DNA of 31,381 nt. Source: Deltaproteobacteria bacterium UBA3076. Lineage in GTDB: Bacteria > Desulfobacterota > Dissulfuribacteria > Dissulfuribacterales > UBA3076. The notes beneath the pieces were generated by a model. It made no database searches, was not told the origin of the DNA, and saw only the letters and a program-made list of their open reading frames with translations. A program made the translations under genes and the position numbers. This document shows, piece after piece, positions 16,667-22,674 of this stretch (its first letter is position 1; every line of letters starts with the position of its first letter). The stretch spans positions 3,016 through 34,396 of the forward strand of contig DFBQ01000012.1 of NCBI GenBank assembly GCA_002367355.1. The letters are read 5' to 3'.

Positions 16667-16787
16667 TGCACCCCTCCGAAATTCGTTTCCATAGCCAAAT
16701 CCGGCTCCATAGCTCCAGAACATTCTCTTGCTTGAATATCCAACATTTTAACCAGCATAATGAAATTTTGGCATCTTTACATACTTG

Positions 16788-16841
16788 AATTTTCGAAAAA
16801 TAGTTGAAGAACCAAGTAAGTAATTGGCACATTTATTGCTG
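16788..16841 (+). promoter_or_regulatory. candidate sigma-54 promoter with upstream palindromic element, copy 1 (rightward)
   Basis: AATTTTCGAAAAATAGTTG (16788-16806, containing the palindrome TTTTCGAAAA) is followed after 17 nt by TTGGCACATTTATTGCTG (16824-16841). The latter has the invariant GG-N10-GC spacing of a sigma-54 core and matches TGGCAC-N5-TTGC. A start site would be expected near 16850. It points right, toward the cytochrome operon at 17729. The same two-part module occurs inverted at 17263-17316. No promoter activity is shown; this is read from sequence. Confidence 0.55.
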
Positions 16842-16854
16842 TTAAACCTTCACC

Positions 16855-16884
16855 ACGTCATTCCCGCGAAGGCGGGAATCCAGA
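16855..16884. repeat. 30-nt perfect inverted repeat, left copy (REP-like palindrome)
   Basis: Contains ATTCCCGCGAAGGCGGGAAT, itself an 8-bp stem with a 4-nt loop, plus flanks. It is the exact reverse complement of 17186-17215. It touches the stop codon of the GIY-YIG gene at 16885. The 218-nt stretch 16667-16884 holds this repeat and the sigma-54-like module and no gene. Confidence 0.93.
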
Positions 16885-17178
16885 TTAAGAACATATCGCA
16901 TCATATAAATCTTCCCAATTTTGGTTCTTTTCTTTTATAAGCCGCAAATTCCAAGCTCTTCGCCATTTTTTTATTTGTTTTTCTCTGGTAATTGCACTTT
17001 CAGCATTTGCATGGATTTCGAAAAAAACAAGTTCCTTTACATTGTATTTTTTGGTAAAACCTTCAATCTGATTATGTTTATGCTCCCCAATTCTTTTCAC
17101 TAAATTGGAAGTTACACCGGTATATAATGTGCCATTCCGCTTGCTTGCCAAAATGTAAACATAAAACTGCTTTTCCAT
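16885..17178 (-). CDS. GIY-YIG nuclease-family small protein
   Basis: 97-residue single-domain GIY-YIG protein. Seen: YVYILASKRNGTLYTGVT (GIY and YIG equivalents, residues 6-23), the catalytic-type Arg in NLVKRIGEHK, and the Glu in AITREKQIKKWRRAWN. These YhbQ/UvrC-N-like free-standing proteins are widespread, and their cellular role is unsettled. It lies inside a perfect 30-nt inverted repeat (left copy touching the stop, right copy 7 nt before the start) and inside a second, outer inverted pair, so it looks like a mobile or transposed module set between two operons. No clear Shine-Dalgarno is visible. The candidate leftward sigma-54 promoter at 17263-17280 could transcribe it. Confidence 0.88.
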   Translation of the reverse strand: MEKQFYVYILASKRNGTLYTGVTSNLVKRIGEHKHNQIEGFTKKYNVKELVFFEIHANAESAITREKQIKKWRRAWNLRLIKEKNQNWEDLYDAICS

Positions 17179-17185
17179 TGCTATC

Positions 17186-17215
17186 TCTGGATTCCCGCCT
17201 TCGCGGGAATGACGT
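17186..17215. repeat. 30-nt perfect inverted repeat, right copy (REP-like palindrome)
   Basis: Exact reverse complement of 16855-16884 with the same internal palindrome. It ends the GIY-YIG module on the right. Confidence 0.93.
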
Positions 17216-17262
17216 CCGGTAGTACCGTATACTTTTCATCTATATTACTTTTAGAATACCTG

Positions 17263-17316
17263 CAGCAAAAATCATTCCAAATCCTTGTTTTTCTGACCAA
17301 CTATTTTTCGAAAATT
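17263..17316 (-). promoter_or_regulatory. candidate sigma-54 promoter with upstream palindromic element, copy 2 (leftward)
   Basis: Read on the minus strand, the same AATTTTCGAAAAATAGTTG (17316-17298) is followed after exactly 17 nt by TTGGAATGATTTTTGCTG (17280-17263), again GG-N10-GC. The core is weaker than copy 1 in the TGGCAC part but keeps TTGCT. A start near 17252 would give a leftward transcript through the GIY-YIG gene and on to the exopolysaccharide operon at 16666. The 17-nt spacer differs in sequence from copy 1 while its length is kept. Confidence 0.5.
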
Positions 17317-17353
17317 TGAGAATATAGTGTAATCGTAATTTTTTAACAAATAC

Positions 17354-17382
17354 TTGACAATACTCAAGAATAACACTTTATT
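17354..17382 (+). promoter_or_regulatory. sigma-70-like promoter for the cytochrome operon
   Basis: TTGACA (17354-17359) and TTTATT (17377-17382) are separated by 17 nt, in AT-rich surroundings, pointing right. A transcript would have a leader of about 340 nt before the barrel gene. The -35 is perfect and the -10 is 4 of 6. Confidence 0.45.
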
Positions 17383-17465
17383 TATAACTTTACCATTTTG
17401 GGGATATCTGACAATATTTATAACTAAAAAAGACTTCATTATTTGGTTGAAATTACCACCTCTGG

Positions 17466-17491
17466 CGGTGGTACCATAAATGGTTCTACCG
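17466..17491 (+). promoter_or_regulatory. strong hairpin in the leader of the cytochrome operon
   Basis: CGGTGGTACCAT (17466-17477) pairs with ATGGTTCTACCG (17480-17491): 12 positions with one G-T wobble and one mismatch around a 2-nt AA loop. It lies downstream of the sigma-70-like promoter. It could be an operator, or an RNA structure that affects elongation or stability. No U-tract follows, so it is not a classical terminator. The stretch 17179-17728 holds only this, the promoter candidates, the repeats and no gene. Confidence 0.5.
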
Positions 17492-17525
17492 TTGTATTAA
17501 AATATATTCGCGAAGCGATTAACTC

Positions 17526-17554
17526 TGAACCTGGAACCGTGAATCTTTGAATCC
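17526..17554. repeat. decayed 7-nt tandem repeat (TGAACCT-like)
   Basis: TGAACCT, GGAACCG and TGAATCT follow each other in register, and TGAATCC follows after one extra base. This is a worn heptamer array about 175 nt before the barrel gene, different in sequence from the GGCTGAA heptamers near 12 kb. Confidence 0.4.
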
Positions 17555-17728
17555 AGACCGACCAAATGTCCAATTTTCATCATATCCGTTATGAATAAAA
17601 GGCTTGAAGGCCATATAAAAATCATTTTTAATGAGGTCTGACTATGGATTACTGGAGCTGAAGGTGCCGCAGGGGATCTCATGTAATGGTAGGTAATCCT
17701 GTAAAATTATGCGAAAGCTGTCAAGGGA

Positions 17729-19849
17729 ATGAGCGCTGAGGAATTGAAAGGGGAAAGGAGATGGCGTGTTTGCATATTCTCTTATTACAGGCATGTGAGC
17801 GCAATATGCTGGTATGGTCTGTTGATACTCACAGGTATTCTATCTTGGGAGGGCGTGACCCTGGCCGGCACTCTGGGTCTCAGCGGGAATTGGCAATATC
17901 AACACACCGGGAATGGCGAGGACTGTGACTCCTATCAGCAGAACTACAATCTGGATTTTGGCCATGAAATGACAGAGGCCATGACCCTTAGCGGGAGTGT
18001 GCGGTATAATAACAACTGGAATGAAGGGCGGGTGACAGAGACGCTATACCCCACCTTAGATTTTAGAGTGAGCAATGACATCTTTCGACTGGATTTCTCG
18101 GGCACTGCCACAGAACGTATGAATTCCGAGGGTCCGGACCAGTCCGACAGATCCTGGGATGCCAGGTGGGACAGTGCCTGGAGCCGCGACTGGTGGCCCG
18201 AGTTTCGGCTCCGTTACGGGGAAGGACTCTCATGGGATGACCAGACCCCTCATGTTGTCGATAAGGACTCGTCGCAAATGGGGCTTGATATAGACTGGGA
18301 AACGGCCTGGGATATAATCCCGGCAAAGACCTTCTACAGCTATTACAGAAATGAAGGGACGGACAAGGTGACCAGTTTAGATGATACCAACGAGAGCCAT
18401 TATGCGCGGCTGCAGTTAGGCAGATCCTTCTGGGCCAATCGTTTCGCCTTCTCCTTCTCCCAGCAGTATTCCATGAACCATCAGGAATCCGAAGGGCCGA
18501 TCGGGACCCCCCGGCCCCGCACCATCTCCAAGTGCATGGCCGGCGAGGATGATACGCCGGACGAGGACACTCTCCCTGATAATTTAGAACTTATTGATCA
18601 CGATTACGAAACAAGCGCCCTGGTCATTGAACCTGACGAGGACCTGACAATGAACATAGGCGTAAAAGTAGATTCTCAACAGATTGATCTATTCTATTTC
18701 TATACGGTCGAAGACCTGAGTCCTGCAGACCGGGATTTTAGATGGGACCTCTGGGTGAGCGAAGATGGCGATGAATGGAAGCGGAAGGCCATCGACCTCA
18801 CATCTATCTACAACCTATCCTTTCACCGTTTTGAGATTGATATTCCCGGGGTAAAGGCGAATTATCTGAAGCTGGTGACAAAACCTACTCTTGCAAATGC
18901 CGTGTCCTTCAGCGAGGTTGAAGTGATGCGGCGCGCCGTATCAGAGAAAGAAGAAAGGGATTTTGAAAACTATATGACAGACCTCGGCCTTGGATTTCGT
19001 CTGACCACGGACCTGAACCTTAACTATAGCCTCTCTCTCGAGAAGTCAAAATCTGATTCCGATTACAATGAAGATCGGAGTCAGGATAGGCGGACTCAGG
19101 CAGGGACCCTTGCATGGACGCCCAGTCCCTATTTTTCCCCCAGCCTGAACGTCAGCGAATGCCAGCAGAACAACAACGGCGACAATGAGACCCGACAACC
19201 GGATACACTGACTCGGTCCTATTCTTTCAGTATAACGTCTGCGCCTCTGCCAACACTCGACCTAAGTTCGAGTGTCACTCGCAGCGAGAACTACGAGGAC
19301 GATAAAAAAATCTCAACGACCGACAGCTATTGCCTATATACCACAGCCGTCTTATTCCCGGACCTGGACTCCAGTCTGGATATCACCTACAGCACCACTG
19401 ACGATGAAGAGCAGGATGAAGACACCCGGACTTTTGGGGCCCGGACTTACCTGACAGCCCGCTTGAGCCCTAAGCTCACGGCGGATCTGACCGGGGAATA
19501 CAATAAATCCATGGGGGAAACGGACTCGGTCTCAAAGGACGCCGTATTGACCTTGAACTGGCGGCCCTCGGATATATTCTCATTACGGGGCAGTGCCAAC
19601 TACACATGGGAGGAGGATGAAGCTTGCAGATCCAACTATACAGTGGCTATGAGCGTAGTCCCCAGTGACAAGACCCAGGTGAACCTGAACTACTCTTACG
19701 CAGATAGTACGTCGACCACAGAGAATTACGGTATTTCCTGCAACTGGACCATCAACCGCATTTTCTCAATGAATCTTAACGGCAGCTACCAGATCAAAGA
19801 GGATGAGAAGCCGTGGAGCATCAGCGGGCAGCTTGCTGTACGGTTTTGA
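17729..19849 (+). CDS. outer-membrane beta-barrel with discoidin-like insert, putative porin of an electron conduit
   Basis: First gene of the cytochrome operon; probably the outer-membrane pore through which a multihaem cytochrome passes electrons. The 706-residue product has a hydrophobic export segment (about 25-45, ending VTLAGTLG). Many alternating amphipathic strands follow, and a terminal Phe (GQLAVRF) fits Bam-inserted barrels. Residues about 270-400 differ: LWVSEDGDEWKR and NYLKLVTKPTL...FSEVEVMRR are the pattern of an F5/8C (discoidin/galactose-binding) fold inserted in the barrel. Strand count cannot be given by eye. AAGGGA is directly next to the ATG, so the start is uncertain; a GTG at 17795 is an alternative. 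It resembles the barrel (OetI-like) component of porin-cytochrome conduits by context, not by a recognised sequence match. Confidence 0.75.
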   Translation: MSAEELKGERRWRVCIFSYYRHVSAICWYGLLILTGILSWEGVTLAGTLGLSGNWQYQHTGNGEDCDSYQQNYNLDFGHEMTEAMTLSGSVRYNNNWNEGRVTETLYPTLDFRVSNDIFRLDFSGTATERMNSEGPDQSDRSWDARWDSAWSRDWWPEFRLRYGEGLSWDDQTPHVVDKDSSQMGLDIDWETAWDIIPAKTFYSYYRNEGTDKVTSLDDTNESHYARLQLGRSFWANRFAFSFSQQYSMNHQESEGPIGTPRPRTISKCMAGEDDTPDEDTLPDNLELIDHDYETSALVIEPDEDLTMNIGVKVDSQQIDLFYFYTVEDLSPADRDFRWDLWVSEDGDEWKRKAIDLTSIYNLSFHRFEIDIPGVKANYLKLVTKPTLANAVSFSEVEVMRRAVSEKEERDFENYMTDLGLGFRLTTDLNLNYSLSLEKSKSDSDYNEDRSQDRRTQAGTLAWTPSPYFSPSLNVSECQQNNNGDNETRQPDTLTRSYSFSITSAPLPTLDLSSSVTRSENYEDDKKISTTDSYCLYTTAVLFPDLDSSLDITYSTTDDEEQDEDTRTFGARTYLTARLSPKLTADLTGEYNKSMGETDSVSKDAVLTLNWRPSDIFSLRGSANYTWEEDEACRSNYTVAMSVVPSDKTQVNLNYSYADSTSTTENYGISCNWTINRIFSMNLNGSYQIKEDEKPWSISGQLAVRF

Positions 19850-19950
19850 TTTAACCGGGTAAATCAATTAAGATTAACCTGAAAAATAAGTCTTTGCAAA
19901 TAATCAATTATGAAACAGAAATTTTATTGAAGAATGAGGGGATGCTGAGT

Positions 19951-20538
19951 ATGAGAAAATGTTTCCTTATAGCTTGCGTCTTGCTGATTATCAGTCTATT
20001 GAGCGGCTGTGGGGTAAAAACCAGATCAGAGACATTTCTCCGTGAGGACATAGAACTTGGTTATGTGCGCCAGGTAGCAGTGCTTCCCTTTGAAAATCAC
20101 AGCAAGGACGACTATGCTGCAGCCAGGGCTCAGGACTACACCATTACGCAGGGCCTTGCCATGGGGCTTTTCGATATAGTTGACAAAGGCCTGGTGGACA
20201 GCGTAATAAAAGAAGAGGCCATCGAGCCTGGAACCCCCCTGGATATGCCAACGATAAAGCGCCTTGGGCAAAGACTCAATGTCCAGGCCTTCCTGCTGGG
20301 CGCTGTAGACTATGCCGAGGAGGGACGGAGAGGCAATTATGCCTTTCCGGAGTTCTCCCTTACGTTGCGGCTAATCGATGTCGGCACAGGAACAGTCCTC
20401 TGGCAGGCCAGCGGCTATGGAAGCGGCTACAGCGTGTGGGGACGGCTTTTCGGCCTGGCGCCTCGTGATATCTTCCAGGTAGGATTGGGAACGATTGAGG
20501 AAATGCTCGAAACCCTGCCTGCAGGGGCATCCGATTGA
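19951..20538 (+). CDS. lipoprotein with CsgG/GNA1162/LpoB-like fold
   Basis: 195-residue predicted lipoprotein: MRKCFLIACVLLIISLLSGC with lipobox LSGC. The mature part has the pattern of CsgG/LpoB/TolB-N-like proteins: VRQVAVLPFENHS, a helix, then LNVQAFLLGAVDYAEE and LRLIDVGTGTVLWQASGYGSG. Such lipoproteins help assemble outer-membrane machines; a role in building or stabilising the conduit is inference. ATG 19951 is chosen because GAGGGG lies 9 nt upstream; the frame extends further back to 19894 but would spoil the signal peptide. It lies 101 nt after the barrel gene; nothing is recognised in that gap. Confidence 0.78.
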   Translation: MRKCFLIACVLLIISLLSGCGVKTRSETFLREDIELGYVRQVAVLPFENHSKDDYAAARAQDYTITQGLAMGLFDIVDKGLVDSVIKEEAIEPGTPLDMPTIKRLGQRLNVQAFLLGAVDYAEEGRRGNYAFPEFSLTLRLIDVGTGTVLWQASGYGSGYSVWGRLFGLAPRDIFQVGLGTIEEMLETLPAGASD

Positions 20539-20600
20539 CACCTGAATCCTGCATGTCAGATCTTGAAAACAAAGTTTAGGTGGCATGAAGAGGGAAGACT

Positions 20601-22058
20601 ATGCCTTTTAGACGCGGTTTCATTCTTTTGCTTTTGGCTCTGCTATGGTCACCTACAGCCATGGCTGAGAAGATCGCTGTCTTTCCTATAGAGGATCTGA
20701 GCCAGGGGCCGAACGGCGTCGACTTTGCGCTCACTGAGTATCTTGAAAAGGACCTTGATGCCCGAGGGCTGGAGGTGGCTTCTCAGGAGGCGGTTATCTC
20801 CTTTATGGCCCGCAATCGCATTCGCTGGCTGGGCTTTCTTAACACGTATCATATCCTCCAGGTCCGGAAGGAATTGGGGGCTGACCTGATCCTTCTCGGC
20901 ACGGTAAGCCAGCGTAGCGAAGAGCCGTCCGCAGCCTTCGGCATGGTCCTGTATCTGATTCGGACCGATGATGCCAGGACTGTCTGGTCCCAGGCCAGGG
21001 GTCTTTCGTGTAACGACATACGGCACGTGTTGGGTATTGCCGAACCACGCTCCGCTGAAGACCTGTGGCCCATAGCGGTCCAGGACATTCTGGAGAATTG
21101 GCCCAAGGATATGGGCCTCAACAGGGATCAGGACGCGGTTTCTGAGATTGCTGAAGTCGATCTGGGCAGACGGTACGTCAGCTCAGGTAAAAAGGTCACA
21201 TGCAACTTGCGGCTTAGGTCCATTGAAGAAGGTGATCGCCCCGAGGTCACGTTGAGGGTCCGAGGCAAGGGACATCTCCGCATGAAACACAAGGGGGGGA
21301 ATCTCTACCAGGCATCGTGGACAGCATCTGCGACAGAGGGATCCTATCCTGTAAGCCTTATCCTCTACAGGCCTTCAGGCAAGCATAAAGTGGCCTTCCT
21401 GGGGATATATCATGTGGACAATAGTCCTCCGGTTCTTGCCTTGGGTATCAGGGGTTTGAGGCTTCATGGGGCCGTTGCCTTTCGGGACCGGATATTGATA
21501 ATTCCCCGTCTCTTGGAACAGGAACCAGTATCGCGCTGGGGTTTCTCCGTTCAGGACGAGCAGGGGAAAACAATCGTGCACGAACGCAGAGAAGGGAATC
21601 TGCCCAAATGTTTTGTCTGGCAAGGACGTACCGATGACGGCGTGCGGGTCGACGATGGGAATTATCAGATTGTCATAAAGGTCTGGGACCAGGCCCAGAA
21701 TATGGCCGTGGTCTCGGAAAGGCTTGCATTGATGCACAATCCACCTGATATGGTTTTGGAGGCTAAAACACGTGGACAAGGGTTGGTTCTGGATATCCGG
21801 AACAAGGGAAGGGTACCCATCGCCTTCTGGCACATGGAAATCTGGGACGATGACGGTAATCTCATCAAGACCGCCGAGGGAGAGACCCTGCCTGCCGAGG
21901 TCGACGTAGCGCTCCCGGAGTCCACAGTGGAGTGTGTGCTGACTGCCAAAGATATCCTCGGAAACCAGTTTCGTAAAGAAATCAAGGACCTTAAGTTGTT
22001 AGTCAGTCAAGAGAATGTCGAGGGCACAGCCACGGAAGAATGGTCGATGGAGTTCTAG
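20601..22058 (+). CDS. periplasmic protein: TolB/CsgG-like N-terminal domain plus Ig-like (FlgD-type) domains
   Basis: 485 residues with a signal peptide (MPFRRGFILLLLALLWSPTAMA, cleaved before EK). Domain order by eye: a TolB-N/CsgG-like domain (about 24-160: IAVFPIEDLS, LGADLILLGTVSQRSE, RTDDARTVWSQA); an Ig-like domain (about 175-275); a FlgD-Ig-like domain (about 320-385: WQGRTDDGVRVDDGNYQIVI); and a last beta-rich domain (about 390-480). No catalytic motif is recognised. The second of three neighbouring proteins with the same N-terminal pattern, it probably has a structural or scaffolding role at the outer membrane. GAGGGAAGACT precedes the ATG. Confidence 0.72.
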   Translation: MPFRRGFILLLLALLWSPTAMAEKIAVFPIEDLSQGPNGVDFALTEYLEKDLDARGLEVASQEAVISFMARNRIRWLGFLNTYHILQVRKELGADLILLGTVSQRSEEPSAAFGMVLYLIRTDDARTVWSQARGLSCNDIRHVLGIAEPRSAEDLWPIAVQDILENWPKDMGLNRDQDAVSEIAEVDLGRRYVSSGKKVTCNLRLRSIEEGDRPEVTLRVRGKGHLRMKHKGGNLYQASWTASATEGSYPVSLILYRPSGKHKVAFLGIYHVDNSPPVLALGIRGLRLHGAVAFRDRILIIPRLLEQEPVSRWGFSVQDEQGKTIVHERREGNLPKCFVWQGRTDDGVRVDDGNYQIVIKVWDQAQNMAVVSERLALMHNPPDMVLEAKTRGQGLVLDIRNKGRVPIAFWHMEIWDDDGNLIKTAEGETLPAEVDVALPESTVECVLTAKDILGNQFRKEIKDLKLLVSQENVEGTATEEWSMEF

Positions 22059-22062
22059 GTAT

Positions 22063-22674
22063 ATGTATTTACCATGGGCAAACTCTGTCTCTCTCCGGTT
22101 GGTTCTGAGCCTGACGCTTCTTTGTCTCGCAGCTTGCGGACCAAAGGTTCCCGATCTCGTCAAGTATGCCTCTTTGCCTGATGAAAGGATTTGCCGGATA
22201 GCAGTGCTGCCTTTTGTGAACGAAACGGATTATCCCTTGGCCGACACCATTGCCTATCGTGTCTTCATGGCCGAATTGGTCCAAACAGGGCGATTTGATC
22301 TGGCCCAGGAAGGGGATGTGCGGGAAGCGTTTCGCCATATGAGAATCTGGCCGGGTCAGCAGCCGCGCATAGAACAGATCAAGATCTTGGGCGATCGTCT
22401 GCGAGTCGGACTGATCATAACCGGTACAGTAGTGGAGATGGCCGAAGTACCGATGGCAGGGGCAGTAAATCCCGTTATTGCCTTGTCTCTCAGGATTGTT
22501 GACCCCGGGTCCGGTGAAACGCTCTGGCATACGTATCATCGAAGAGATGGGGAGCATTACCGCAAGGTAATGCATTTCGGGATACTGAATACAGCAACCA
22601 GTCTGGCCGATCAAGTGTATCGGGAGGTATTAGATCTATGGTTCAAAAAGGGTCTCAAAGGATGTGCCGACTAA
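22063..22674 (+). CDS. second CsgG/LpoB-like lipoprotein
   Basis: 203-residue predicted lipoprotein with lipobox LAAC after a hydrophobic segment (LRLVLSLTLLCLAAC). The mature part repeats the pattern of the 19951 gene: CRIAVLPFVNETDYPLAD, then DRLRVGLIITGTVVEMAEV and LRIVDPGSGETLWHTYHRRDG. The ATG at 22063 follows the previous stop by 4 nt, with GGAG 10 nt upstream inside that gene. It overlaps the parvulin-like gene downstream by 37 nt. Function unknown; the repetition of this fold suggests a hetero-oligomeric outer-membrane collar or assembly factor (inference). Confidence 0.75.
   Translation: MYLPWANSVSLRLVLSLTLLCLAACGPKVPDLVKYASLPDERICRIAVLPFVNETDYPLADTIAYRVFMAELVQTGRFDLAQEGDVREAFRHMRIWPGQQPRIEQIKILGDRLRVGLIITGTVVEMAEVPMAGAVNPVIALSLRIVDPGSGETLWHTYHRRDGEHYRKVMHFGILNTATSLADQVYREVLDLWFKKGLKGCAD

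Noticed and set aside
16521..16832. 103-codon minus-strand frame upstream of and overlapping the export gene
   Set aside because: It overlaps the export gene in another frame, runs into the promoter region and has no family pattern.
17213..17728. Cyclic-di-GMP (GEMM) riboswitch before the cytochrome operon
   Set aside because: Such riboswitches occur before multihaem cytochrome genes in Geobacter-like bacteria, but the conserved GEMM sequence blocks were not found by eye in this leader.
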